A DNA stretch of 64,000 nucleotides from Enoplosus armatus (lineage: Eukaryota > Chordata > Actinopteri > Centrarchiformes > Enoplosidae), in contig NC_092194.1 in the NCBI RefSeq assembly GCF_043641665.1, positions 17,733,298-17,797,297 on the forward strand, in the 5' to 3' direction. This document shows positions 46,701 to 59,590 of the stretch, piece by piece. The translations under genes were made by a program, and so were the position numbers. Under the pieces are notes generated by a model that did no database searches, was not told the DNA's origin, and saw only the letters and a program-made list of their open reading frames with translations. Position 1 is the stretch's first letter. Each line of letters opens with the position of its first letter.

Positions 46701-49700
46701 CAGTGGGCTAATTAAGCTAATGTTAGCTCCATGAGTTGGTTGAAAACACTGTTAAACACACCGCTAAAATCCCCCCTAAATCCCCTGTTGTGCCTAGTTA
46801 CAGTTGCTAAGCTATGATTGGGCAAGCACTGTTGGGGGGAGGGGTTTAGCGAAAGATGTATTATGTCTCAACCAGCAGTTATTGGAGTCAGTTTTAACCG
46901 AGAGCTTTGACTTTATCTCAGTTCTTCTGATAAAGGGCTGGTTATCTATATATGGCTAGAAACGATTAGAGTGAGAAAACATGTTTTCTTGTTATTTGGG
47001 TGAACTGAGCCTTTAAATAAGGCTGATGCATGTCGTGCTGAAGGAAAAACTGGGATGCTACGTAAGAAAACCTCCTGACATCAATTTTGTTACTGTAAAA
47101 GCTGACACGAGACCCTTTCTGTGCTGACTGACTCATTTCTTTTTTGTGTTTTACAACAAAACCCACAAAACTAATCCAAAACCCCCACTGCGGATTTTCA
47201 AAAATGCAAGTCTGTTTTTTTTATTTTTTATTATTATTTCTTAAAAGAGAAAACAGCAGCGGCACATGAGCAGGCAAAAGCACTCACACGCATGCAGAAA
47301 GTTCAGTCATCAAGCCCTCACAGTGTGACTGAGTGACTGTACCATCCTCAGTGTGTCATAATGAGGTACAGGCTGCGATGTCACCGCAAAACAAGTCGCA
47401 TTGAAGGGCACGCTCAGCTAAACAAAGACTTACAGAGTCGTAAACTGATAGGAGAGGCCGCACAGAATGAGAGAAACATAAGTAAATGAAAGCTGGATAT
47501 AGGAATGAAGTTTATCGGGAAGATAAAAGAGGCAGAGATGTGACGGTAATATCTTCTTCCATTGGCTTTTACAGCGACCGCAGCAAGGAGGAGTAACATA
47601 AAACTGACCTCCGGAGTTATTAATGAACACGATCAAGAGGACATTGACTATTGAATGTAATATAGCACGGATCCCTGCCCTTGAATAGGAGAAAGGACAC
47701 CCCTCCCTGCACACAAACACAAAGAGATGGCACACCGAGAGCAGAGCTGTCAGGCAATGATTGTCTGGGGAGATGACGCCGAGTGTGACAGCTGAGCGTC
47801 CTTCTCCATCACACGCTAGACTCAGACCTGGACCTGGAGCTGACCTCCAGGCTCACATCACAACAGCCTCCAACTCTCCATTATACAGGAATATGGAACA
47901 TTTGGAAAAGTTTAGTCCCAAAATAGTATATCCAAGAGAGAAACACATTAAAATACTAGATACTAAAACCCTTTTGTACTCTAGTTGCACTATACTTCGA
48001 GTATACTTTTCACTGTATTTACTAATACTACTACTGTTACTCCACTAACATCTAGAGCTGATATCTGTGATACACTGCCAATGTTTTATGCTGTAAAATA
48101 TCTTAATAAAAGTGACAAATAATGTTCATTAATAGTATGCTAGTAGCAGAAGAAGTAGAAGTTGTTTCTTCATCATCTTCCTCTTCTTACTTCTTCTTTT
48201 GTCTCTTTTTTAAATTTTAGAACTGTAGAACTTTTACTATAATAGTACCTCAGTGGTTTGGATCCATACTGGTTTCATTCATATTGTTTTGAAATGCCAA
48301 CCCTATTTACAGTACAATATAACATCATATTAATAAAGTTAGTGGCCATTATAAACTAAGTATAACATGGCATATTTGTGACTAAATACAAAACAATTAA
48401 AGTTTAAATTAGAAAAAAAACCCATATTTCTTTCCGTAAACGAATGGGCTCATCACTTCAGTTTCAATAAATTTGATTGATTGGGGCGTCTCCATGGCAA
48501 CATATGAAAACCAGCCAAAAACTGTCATCAGATACTGATTAATGGAAAATCTATACTGATGCATGGGGAAAAAATTGCATTTTTTCTAGTCTGGTTCAGC
48601 GTTACAAATAGATCTGATGATTCTGCAGGTTGGACAAACAGTCGACCAATCACAGTTTTGTAGGCGGAATTAAGAATAGGTACGTTATCTTCCAGCAGAG
48701 CTAGCTAGCTACCGAACAGCATTAATGAAATAAAAGCGACAGGAAAATTGCCACAAAAATGGTATCTGGTAAATGGTAAGTGTGGATGAGCTTGATGCAG
48801 CTGTACAAGATGTTTTAAGTCAACTTACAGAAATAACACCTCTTAAATCATCAGTTTCTTCAATTGTCATGGAAAACGTCAGCTACTACTAGAAGCCACT
48901 ACTGAAGCTCCTGAAAGTGACATTGGTGGGACAGATTTGTCACTCGCTACTGACTGGTCAGGGCTAAAGGAACTAAAATAAATGTTTCTCCCAAGAGGAA
49001 ATAGCCTAACATGAACACGACGTCAGGCTGAATGAATGAAGTGAAACGAAACGATAATTCAGTCCAATTATCAGGCTAGTTTTTCCAACAGAGCCCGCCC
49101 ACTTCAAACCAGTGAGGACATAAAAACATACAGAAATCTCTCATGTGAATTATTCAATATCTTTCTAATTTTGGCATTTAATAGTTTGTTTTTGTAGGAC
49201 CACATTGCTTGTAGTAAGAAACTGATTTAAAAAAAAAAAAAAAAGGTTTTCAGATCACATTTGTATGTGTGCAATGAACATCAGGTAACGGTTTGTTTTC
49301 CTGAAGTAGATTCGACCTTTGATACAAAACATTTATTTCTTGATGTATTAGCATTTATTAAATTGTACATTAACCCTAACTCCCTTTCTCTCTCCTTCCT
49401 CGTGCCACTGCCTCTCGGTCAGACCACAGCCACCCGTGAATATTCGATTAGCCCGGACATCTGTGCCACCCCCAGCATGCCCTGCCCATCCTGCCATCTT
49501 AGAGATTGTGGTGTGTGCGTATGCGAGTAAATGTGTGTGTGTTGGGGGTTAATCTAGGTCCCAGGAGGGGGGAGGGGAGGAGGCAGTGGCCCAGGAAATG
49601 ATGCATCCCCTGGGAGTCAAGGAGGCAGCAGGGAGGAGGCTTATTGCTCCAGGGAGCGCAAATGTGGTCTATTATGTTTATTAAATCAAATGATGAAGGC

Positions 49701-50279
49701 CCGGCATGTTTCTTCTTTGTTAGATTAAAGCAACGACCAAGTGGTTTTCTTTTTCTCAAATGTTTAAAGACTCGCGTTTAAAACCTTTTATATGGGTGTT
49801 ATATAACAGCAGTGTAGTTAGTGGGGTTGAAGCAATGCGTGACACTGATGTCACCGACTTTAGAAGCATAAAAATAAAAAAGAAACATGTTTTTGTGTGA
49901 TCAGGGCGGAAAAGCCACCAGCCAAATAATGCTGGTGAATTTTGGCTGTGAGTGAGAGGGTTGTTTTGAATTCCCCAGGCCACTTTGGCAGGAAACCAGC
50001 CATCGTGTGGCGCTTCTTTTCCACCCTGGAAATCATATTTGGAAGTGGCCGGTGTGGTCGCCAAATTGAAAAGGTTAACTTCCTGCCCCGTGTGTCACAA
50101 GCTCTCTTCTCCGTGCTTAACTGTGAGGAATCAGTGGGATTTTTTCATTTGCCTTGAGTGAGGAGGCATAAACATACTTTTCCTCTGGAATCAATCAGCT
50201 TGCCAAGAATAACATGGCCTGACTCCTGGGCTGTTAACAATATTACAAACATCCGGGCTTGTTTAGATTCTGCTGAGAG
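43796..50279. other. Gene-poor non-coding region
   Basis: About 6.5 kb with no exon I can support on either strand. Open frames are short and lack motifs or paired splice sites. The region includes TACTTTACT-like phrases near 47960-48130 and a poly-A run near 49230. Moderately GC-rich islands (about 45840-46100 and 47780-47880) could be regulatory, but nothing specific is recognised. Confidence 0.4.
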
Positions 50280-51300
50280 TGTGAGTGTGGTGCTTCAGAC
50301 CTTGACTTGCTCCAACTGTAGGTTTGGCTGAAACGTGATGAAAGGGGGGAGGATTCTGCTTGTCATAGATTTCGCCCAAGCTGTCAGAAACAAAAATGAG
50401 ACTTGACTTGGACTTGACTGCTGGGAGACTCCCTGAAGACTGACGACAATTGAGATTTGAGAGTTGCACTTGAGTCACAGTTAAGTTACAAAAAAGAAGA
50501 CTTGGGACCTGGACTTGAGTGCTGTGAGAACTTCAGATTTGAAAGCACAAAGTCTCATGTTTTGCCCTAAAGCCTTGAGACTTGGTTGGACAAGACTTGA
50601 GACTTGCCTCAAACTTTCCCCCAAAAAACTGAAACTTAACTTGGACTTGAAAGATGTGAGACTTCTAAAGACTCAACGTGGGACTTGGAAGCAAAAACAT
50701 TCAAATCTCATGATTTGACGTCAAAAAAATTAGGATTTGGAACTTGACGGCTGTGAGACTTGTCTTACTTGAGGCAAGACTCCCTAAAGGCTTGACTTTG
50801 CTTAACCACAAAAACATTTACCCTCAAAGTCTCCAGACTTGTCGCAAAAGGCTTAAAATAAAGCTCTGATAGACTTGAGACATCGACTCAAACCAGACTT
50901 AAGTCACAAAAATGAGGACTTGGAACTTCACCTGGACATGACAGCTGTAAGACTTGACGCCCTAAAGACTTAGCTTGAGATTTGAAAAGTCTCACATTTC
51001 GCCTTCAAGGACTAGAAACTTTAGTTGAGACTTGAGAGTTGACTTGTACTTGCCTCAAAAGACAAAAGTAAACAATCAGCTCTGGTAGGTTTGAGACTCA
51101 AGTCCAACCTAAGTCATAAAATTAGATCTACAGACTTGACTCTGCTTTCACTGCTGTGAGACTTAACTTACTTGAGTCTTGACTCCCTAAAGACTTGACT
51201 TGAAAACAAAATATATTAAAGTCTCGTTTTTGGGCTGAAAGACTGAATACTTTTGACTTTCTTTAAAGGACTTGAGACTTGGTTGGACAGGATTTGAGAT
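50280..51300. repeat. Degenerate GACTTG tandem repeat field
   Basis: About 1 kb saturated with GACTTG/GACTTGAG/GAGACTTG hexamers and longer recurring phrases: CTGTGAGACTT, CTCCCTAAAGACTTGAC, GACTTGGTTGGACA, AAGTCTCATGTTTTG, CAAAAATGAGGACTTGG. Spacing suggests a higher-order unit of roughly 100-200 bases built from the hexamer. No open frame spans it. It resembles a decayed minisatellite. Confidence 0.75.
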
Positions 51301-51961
51301 GTGATCTGTCCTCAAAAACATCTCTGGATGCTTTTATCCAGACTGACCACATCACAGCTGAATAAGCTTAAAACCCCAAATCAACACTGTCAGAAGCAAA
51401 CAGAAGTGCAGCGATTACAAAGGTCGAAGGCTTCAGTGCCACAACATCGTTCCCACCTCATGTTACCGTCCCTCCGAAGCCTCGTACATCTCTGAGAAAC
51501 AAGTTGGTCTGTTTTAAAGTACGAAAAGGCAGGTTCACATAGAGATGACTTCAGCAAGAATGATGCTTTTAGGAGGCTCAGCCCAGGTTTCTGAGAACTC
51601 CTCACTCTTTGGCCTGACTTGGATGGTTGAAGGTAGTGATGGCGGTGGAGAAGTCAAAGAGGTCAATAAGGCGTGGATGGTTGCTCATTCTTCCTTATTT
51701 TCTCGCATCATTCCTCTCTTACTCCCTCTCTCTGCTTTCTATCTGTAGCACTCACTGTTCCGGAAAACTGTCAAGGTTTTTTGCTGTTTCTTGTTTATCG
51801 TCGGATACTTTGTGAGCCGCTCTTCTAGTCTCAACATCGATGCGTGTGAAACAATCTGTGGCCTTGGAGCAGCTTGCCTTCGAGATACAGTACGAGCCGC
51901 CTGGACGTGAGCTCTTGTGTAATTCTGACTCGTTGTGTGCGTTTGTAACAGGCTTGGATTT

Positions 51962-51964
<3 letters not shown>

Positions 51965-52008
<44 letters not shown>
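51965..52008. repeat. (CA)22 microsatellite
   Basis: About 44 bases of uninterrupted AC dinucleotides. Confidence 0.95.
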
Positions 52009-52010
<2 letters not shown>

Positions 52011-53002
52011 TTGGATGATTCAATGTGAGTTGTACATGACGATGCCTTCGTGTGACGAGCTAAGAGTGGGGAAAAACAGCACGTCTGTTTTCATTTTCTT
52101 GGTTTTTCTTGTGAATGCATGCTGCTGTCAGCAACTGTATCTGTCTACGAGCAACATAAAAACACCAACCTCCCACCTCCCCCTCGTCCTCCTCCTCCTC
52201 CTCCTCTCCCGGCCATCTGCCTGATACAACCACTACATGGACCTTGTGTGTGGTCGATTGCTTTCTCCTCGCGGTATGGAGGGTGAGAGAGTTGAGAACG
52301 GCTGGAAAACCTCACAGGAGGCTTGTGGGATTCCTCTCTGGTTTTCGGCAGCCTCTGTCTTTCGCATCCCCTTTAATATCTGCCACATCCCCCCATTTTC
52401 ATCCTTCTCTTCTGTCTCCTTTTCATCCCCTCTGCTTGTTCAAATATCCCCCGAAACAGATGCCCTTAATTCCTCTGGCTCCACATTATAAGATCTGCCC
52501 AATCCTGAGGGGAAAAATGCAGGAGGGAGGAAGAAGAGAAGGGAGGAAGGGAGTCCTTTCTCTTATTCCTCTCACATATACACATGTATGAAAGGAGGTA
52601 CGAAATGGGGGGAAATAAAGCAGCAGCTCACCTGCCAGCGAGGAGGTTTTTAGAGATTTTAGAGGGAGGAGGGGATTCCATGATGTAAACCAGCCAGCGG
52701 CATCAATCTCACCCCTCGAGCGCTGACAAAACGACAGCGTGGATATGACCCCCCCCCTCCTCTGGAACACACCCTGTCTTGGATGCAATTAACCCAGATG
52801 ACACCAAAACAGAAAATATAAATAATACCTGCCCCCCACAAAATGTAAAAAATCCTACCTTTTGGTGTGTGTGTGTGTGGTTTCCTCCTGTGACGCCAAA
52901 CACATCCAGTCCTGTGGAGTAGTATCCACGCGTTCTTCCCTCTCTCTGTCACACACAAACACACACAGTCAGTCAGTCAGTTAGCGAGGCAAGCGAGTAC
53001 AT

Positions 53003-53003
53003 T

Positions 53004-53034
<31 letters not shown>

Positions 53035-53040
53035 ACACAC
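53003..53040. repeat. (CA)n microsatellite
   Basis: An AC run of about 38 bases with a single T interruption, followed by a CT-rich tract. Confidence 0.9.
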
Positions 53041-53457
53041 TCCTCTCTCTGTATGCCTGTCTCTCTCCCTCTCTCTCTCTCTGCTCCAGCTGAGATCCTC
53101 CCTCCTCACTGCTGCTCTCAGTCTCCACCCTTCAGGCTGCAAGAAACTACCCTCCTCCTCCTCTTTCCCTCTTCTCTTTTCTGCTATCTGGACACACTCC
53201 CTCCGTCTCCCAAAGGTCCACAGGAAAAGCCTTGACTGTCTCTCTAAACACCTACGGTAAACAAATACATATCAGGAAAGCTGACAGTCTGGACTAGCCG
53301 GATTTCCATCTTGATAAATATTCATACTAGTCCCTGCATGCATTTCACCTGCTCATTTTCCCTCTTAAGTAACTCACATAAGTCACATTTGCCTGCCCAG
53401 TGAAGGTTACTGTGTGTGATCCATCCAGGCATTGCATGAGAAAAATTCCTTCAGACC

Positions 53458-53487
53458 TTAACAACAACAACAACAACAACAACAACA
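53458..53487. repeat. (AAC)n trinucleotide microsatellite
   Basis: About nine to ten AAC units. Confidence 0.9.
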
Positions 53488-53794
53488 TCCTGCATTGCAC
53501 ACACACGACATGTGCCCTGCCAGAGTTGAGGCTTTTGATCTTCAGACCGCTTGTATATTATAGCGAAGCCATCAAAGATTAAAGCAAAAAAAAAAAAAAG
53601 ACCCAGCAACTGCACACCAAAGTTGGAACAACACACATAAACAAACAGCGTGCCGTACACGTTGCTCTTTCACATCCGAGTGTTTATGAGCTGGAGCTTT
53701 CTGCATGTGCAGGACACACTCAATTTAAGACCAGATCAGCAAAATCAGGTGTGTGAGTGAATGCATGCAGGTGGTGTGTATATGAGAAGGGGTG

Positions 53795-54170
53795 TTATTA
53801 CCTCAACCAAGGAGGTTATGTTTTTGGTCCCATATGTTTGTATACCTGTGTTTATGCGTCTGTTTGTTGGCAGTGTATTACAAAAAGTCATCTCAGTAAA
53901 AATCTGGTTATTATTTTTTGGTGTGAATCGTGTCTGTCACTTTTTGCTCATAACTAGCAAGGCGTAGAAACCTACATTTTGTATCTGTTAATACAGGCCA
54001 TGCCCACTTCTCTCTGAAAGGACTGTCTGCCATCTTTGTTTTTAGCCATGCTAGCATATTTGCAAACCTAATGGCATTCCCATCATCCTCAGCTGTATTT
54101 TGTGTTTGGTTATAATTAGCAATTGTTAGCATGCTAACAAACTAAAATGGTGAACATGGTTAACTTCATC
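53795..54170 (+). repeat. Dispersed CCAAGGAGGTTATGTTTTTGG repeat joined to an R3 fragment
   Basis: It starts with TACCTCAACCAAGGAGGTTA and GTCTGTTTGTTGGCAGTG, phrases of a common teleost interspersed repeat, and runs into ATTGTTAGCATGCTAACAAA, which is R3-like. The two may be parts of one longer element. Confidence 0.45.
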
Positions 54171-54604
54171 AAATCTTTGGTACATGAAATATTTCTATGA
54201 GCCTGAAAAAGGTTATGTTTTTACATGCCATACGATAAACCTACAGGCTATGGTTACATTTGCCATAAATTGACAAAACTGTTGAGCACATACAAAATTC
54301 AGATGACAGATTGATCTACACCAAGAAAACTAAATATAAATTATGACAACTGTACACCGTTTAAGAGCTTCCTAGTTCAAATGCATGTGTTGAAATGTAT
54401 GCACATATATGCATTCGTGTTTGTACGAGCATACTGTACATCTGCTTTCCTACATGTTCGTGCTTGGACTGCAGGTAACCTCAGCTAATGTTACTCATCC
54501 TTTCTCTACTGTCTGAACTGAACGTCGTGTTTTCTGTGAATCACATTTTCCTCAGCTCCATTCATGCAGATGTTATTCTCCGTGAAACTTACAGTAACAG
54601 CACA

Positions 54605-54609
<5 letters not shown>

Positions 54610-54640
<31 letters not shown>
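54610..54640. repeat. (AG)n microsatellite
   Basis: About fifteen AG units followed by GAGGAGGA. Confidence 0.95.
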
Positions 54641-54643
<3 letters not shown>

Positions 54644-54989
54644 GAGGAAGATGGAGAATTAGTGAGTCATGGTTCCTGTGGAGGCGAACACAGGAAGCCT
54701 CTGTCACCAGGATACCACAGTGATCTGTGATAGCCCTTCCTGGGTCCCCTAAGCCAGTTGTTTCCAACCCTTTTAGCCTGACGTCCCCCCCATAGCCCTA
54801 TCAGATGAGCTCAAGTATCCCTTCACCATCTGTCATGTTCCAAATGTGTTCTTATGAATGGATTATAAACTGGATGTTACTCACCATTATCAATTATATA
54901 AAAGTGGCTATTGTTACAATATTTTTATAATACAAATGAATCATCAGTGTTTAGGTTGCTTTGGTCAAGTTTGCGTTCATATTACTTGG

Positions 54990-55310
54990 AGCGGTGGAAG
55001 CTTTACATGTTGTCCATTACATTTAGTAATAGTAGTAGTAATTAACTGTTTAAACTGTTCACCCATTACTTTTAATATTTCAACTGTTTAATCATTACTT
55101 TTAGCTAATTATTTACACTGTTTATCTATTAGCTTACTTTAAGCTAACCATTTCAATCATTTATCCATTACTATTAGATAACTGTTTCAACAGCTTAGCT
55201 AATTTTTCAACCATTTATCCATCACTGTTAGCTATCTCTGTAACTGGTTTTGCATTACTTTTAGCTATTTCAGCTTCTCTGCTCACTTGTTAACTGGTTT
55301 TCCCGCACAC
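54990..55310. repeat. Diverged minisatellite (unit about 35-40 bases)
   Basis: Successive units share CATTTATCCATTACT, TTTTAGCTAA and CTGTTTCAAC with many substitutions. The flanks (near 54760: TTTCCAACCCTTTTAGCC; near 55325: CCCCCTGAGGTACAAGCACC, then TTTGGGAGTCATT) look like the ends of a larger repeat, so the array may be the core of one interspersed element. Confidence 0.55.
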
Positions 55311-55369
55311 AGCTTTTCATGTACCCCCTGAGGTACAAGCACCCCTGTTTGGGAGTCATTGCCCTGACC

Positions 55370-58300
55370 TACAGTATGTTATGGCCTTGTTGAGCATCAG
55401 CAGAGACAGCAAAAGTGAGACCCCTCCCTCCCAGAGATAAATCCAGAGATTTGTTTATTTGTAATCTGATTACTATGTTTTATTATCGGCTCTGGGGATC
55501 ATCTCTGAACCTTGTGGTGTCAGTGCAGCTGTTTTGGTTAATAGGCTGGTTTATTACGTGCTGTTAATCCAACTCTAAGAGGACACAGCAGATGCAGTGA
55601 CTTGCAGACTCAATATTACTAAAATTGCCTTTTCTGCTGCAATAAATGGTGATGTTTTGTAGAAGGGTGGAGCTGAATTACACGTCAGCTTTTCAGGAAC
55701 TAAGAGAAACTGCCTTAGATTCAGGTTAACCGCATTTTCAGGGTTTTATGAGCCCAATTATGTTGTAAAATTGCAGAATGGAATCTGTCAATTTAGGTTA
55801 AAATATGAGCATGTTTAACAATGTTTTCACACAGCAATTGTGATTTTGTGTGAGGAGGAGGAGGAGGAGGATGAAGGATGCTCGAATGATCCTGTGCAAG
55901 CAGTGTTTATGAGTGTGTGTGCGTGCACCAGGGGTGGGGTTATCTCGACTGGCGGGGGAGGGGCCTGGATTTCATTTCTGATTTGCGACCATCTGGCTCC
56001 TCCAGGCAGCTGCTGGCCCGAGCCGAGCAGAGCCGCCCAGCCTGTTCTGCCCCAATGCCCCACGGGATTTACGGAGAGGTCACCACTGCCGCTGGAGACA
56101 CACTGTCACCTAATACTCTCAAACAATCGGCTCAAATGATAGCCAACACACACACACACGCACACACACACACGACATGAGATGTATGGAAGTATCAGAA
56201 AGGATGCAAATGGGAGAAACCTCTAGAAAGAAGACTGAGGAATATAAAAATAAAAATAGGGATTAGATTTAAAAAAACAAGACATGGTCTGAACCGAGCT
56301 ACACCTAATTCAGCAAGACAAAAGAAAGGAGAAGGGGGTGGTGACAGAGAGACAGAGAGAGAATGGATTTCCCCCTCTGTGTTGCCATGGCGACAGCAGT
56401 GGATGGTGGATGACTGATTTCCTGTACAGCTGTGGGGCTCGGAGGGGGGAGAGAGAGAGAGAGACGCGACGTTATCTGTGGTGGAGGAAGGAGGTGGAGC
56501 TCACTGAGGAAAGCGTCCATGTTTTCTCTTGAACTGTACATCAGTCTCTCTGTGGTGATGAGTGGGGGGGGGGTTGATTTTTATGATCGAGGTTTTTCTT
56601 TGACATAGTAAAAGGTCAGAAGACCACACAATCTGCAGCCACAACTTTTAGGTCTACTTACTTGGTGTTTACGACGAGGCTTTCAACCACATCTACTGGC
56701 CTTCCTCAGCAGATGGAGTTGCTCAGCAATGCAAAGCGTTCAAAGGCAAAGAGCAGAACCTGCAGCAACACCGAAGTTGAGAAAAACGGGTTTAAAGTTT
56801 TCAGGCTGGCCAGTAAACTGTGTAACAGATACAAACGTTATACAGTCTTTATTTCATACCTTTTAGGTTAATTTTACAGTCTGCCTTTGGATAATCTTCA
56901 CAGAATACACAAGAAAATGCAGTATCTTCCATTAAAATGTTTTCTTTCAGCCTTCCTATTATTTACAGTTTATACTCGGTTTGCTATGTGTCTCTATCAG
57001 TCTCCTACTGTATTCACATTTATACTGACATCAATAACATGTTAAACAAGTTAATCCATTTAAATCCATTTATATGTATTAGATTGTAGATTCATTTACC
57101 TAATTTAAAGGTAGCTTTACCGCCAACTCATATGAATTCCACTCAAGTCAGAAGCTGAGATGCCAGTTAATGTTACTGCTCCTCTGCTAGGATTAAGCTA
57201 GTTAGCTGTAGCAGGAGTTAATAGCTAACGCTAGCTGTTTTTTCCCCCCAACTATCATTATTAAACTTTGCAACTGCCTAATTTAGTTCCGTTGAATAAC
57301 AAGGTGACATATCGGTTCATCAAAATAGGTGTTGTTCAATGACAGATAACAGCTAGGGGAAAACCAATAAGTAAATGTTGTTTTAGCTATAGCTATAGCT
57401 AACTTTAACTTGATATAAGCTAGCTCTCGCGCTTTAGCTTTTAGTTGTCAAGGTTACAGTGGTTTGGGTTTTATCTCCGTTTTGTTATTGCAAATTTTTC
57501 ATAATGTTTTCACTGATAATTACACACTTCTGTGGCTTTTGGTTTTGATACACAGACGCCAAAAAGGTAAATCTTAACATAAACTTCTAAGTTTTTCCGA
57601 ACAAAAAAGGCGTGTCGGTGGTCACATCATACCTTTGAGCTCGCAATGGAAGTAAAAGCACAAATAATAATGTGCACCTCGGTTTAAGACACAGTGATCC
57701 TGAGTTAGTTCACCTGCTGGAGGAGCTGACAGGGACAAATCCTTCACATGCAGAGTCAATGTCGGGTCAGAAGTGTCACCTGGATTTATGAGGTAGATTT
57801 CACAGATGAGGAGGAACCAAGGCTTCACTTCACGTCAGGGACGAGGCCAGCCGCAAACAGATAACTTCTGCATTCAGTATTCCGTTGCAGGAAACTGTCA
57901 GCCATGCAATTATTATGATGTTATAGTCTTTAAAAATATTTTTTTTTTTTATTCGTGTGCTTCAGCAAGTTGAAATGGTCACGAGGAACAGAGGCTGGGA
58001 GACAAGAGGACAAAACAGCACTGCTGGTGTCTCATGTGTCAGACAATGGCGCCACCTTCAGGTCAAACTGATACTTACATAGAAGCGTGTTAACAGCAGA
58101 GGGCAGCACAAACTAATCAAACGTGTACAGTAGCTCCCCGAGGACCAACATTATTATCTGATAACCACATTTAATATATTTTAATGGTAGTTTTAGTAAC
58201 ATACAACGCACAGAATGTGAATTTTATGTTTGTTATTTGAGAGAAAACTGTTTCCTGGGAAGATTAAAGGCCAGATATTTTAACTCTTTTTGAAATTACC

Positions 58301-59105
58301 CTTTGTATATATATTCTATTGTTATATTGCCTTTTTACAAATAGACTGCACCACTTTGAAATCACCACAAAACAGCAGAACTTTGGCAAATAAATGTACC
58401 TTTTTATTGGATATTGAGGGCATTAGTACCAAGAAGGCACGGACCAGACTTCATAACAACAAATCATTTCTTTAACTACAGGGTGACAAAAAAAAGAAAT
58501 CTTTCACTTTTGGAGATCCTTTCACAGAAAGGACTATGGACACAGACATACAGACTCTTACATAGTGTAAGTATGACCATATATTGAAGTCAGAAGAGGA
58601 AATTAGAACAAATTATAAAGACTTTAAAGGACATGAGTTATGACTGTATGGCTATGTACCTTAACACATACGGTTTTAATATAAGAAACATCATTGTCCA
58701 TCAAAATATGACATTTTCCATTAATGAGAAGAACTAATTATAAGCTTAAAACAGTGAAAGAAAAAAACCTGTAAGAAACATAGAAGTTGTTTTTAATAAC
58801 CTAGCATAGTATTACATGTATTGTTTTAAAACCTTGTTCAGATGCTGTATTGCCAGTATGTAAAACCTGTGGATCTGAATGATACTTACTTAAAGCTGAA
58901 CTTGGATGACTCAGAGAACAACATAGTTGGCGAGTAAACAAAAGTAGCTGGAGCTTGACTGAACATTTATCACATCATGCGTTTTGACAGACATCAAAAC
59001 AAAACAACTCTATGAGCTCTCAGTTCTGCTCAAGATGTCAGCCAACCAAAAAAAACATAATAACGTCCCATCTGCAGATGACATGTAACACAGTGAACAC
59101 TAAAC
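55370..59105. other. Gene-poor non-coding region
   Basis: No supported exon. It includes short GAG and AC runs (55853-55870; about 56142-56173), a G run near 56565 and TAGCTATAGCTA-rich sequence near 57390. Short open frames have no recognised motif. Confidence 0.4.
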
Positions 59106-59106
59106 A

Positions 59107-59590
59107 TGTAAAGGACAAGTTTGACATTGACACAAGATAAATATGAAGCTACCACCAGCAGTCGATTAGCTTAGCTTAGCATAAAGACTGGAAACGGGGG
59201 GAACAGCTAGCCTGGCTCTGTCCCAAGTTAACAAATCCACCTACCAGCACTTCTGAAGCTCACAAATGAACACTTTATATCTTGTTTGTTTAATCTGTGC
59301 AAAAAACAAAGTGTGGAAACGACATGTCGTGTTTTTACGGTGGGTTATGGGTCTTAAACAAACAAGATATCAGGTGGTAATTAGCGACTTTTAGAGGCAC
59401 TGGTGGGCTCACTTTGTTACCTTCTGGAACTCCTGTTTCCAGTCTTTATGCTAAGCTAAGCTAATCATCTTGAGGCTGTAGCTTCATATTTACTCTCATG
59501 TCCATCATGAGAGTGGTATCAAGCTTCTCATCTAACTCTCGGCAAGAAAGTAATGAGCGAATTTCCCAAAAAGATGAACAATTCCTTTAA
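59107..59590. mobile_element. Foldback MITE R2, nearly full-length copy
   Basis: The left arm AAAGGACAAGTTTGACATTG leads to TTAGCTTAGCTTAGCATAAA; the right arm TTATGCTAAGCTAAGCTAAT ends TTTCCCAAAAAGATGAACAATTCC TTTAA. The arms are inverted copies of each other over more than 100 bases, with an asymmetric centre (CTACCAGCACTTCTGAAGCT). This is the clearest copy in the window. Confidence 0.7.

Larger units (their letters stand above)
51301..53240. other. Non-coding region with microsatellites and a possible gng2 first exon
   Basis: No coding exon is supported. On the minus strand a donor-like site CTGGCAG|GTGAGCTGC at 52631 follows a moderately GC-rich block (52633-53100), which could be a distal gng2 first exon and promoter. 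Open frames here mostly translate (CA)n runs or pyrimidine tracts. Confidence 0.35.

Noticed and set aside
51739..52023. Cys/Val-rich minus-strand proteins near 51.75-52.02 kb
   Set aside because: The sequence is the translation of a (CA)n microsatellite plus flanks; no splice structure or conservation is visible.
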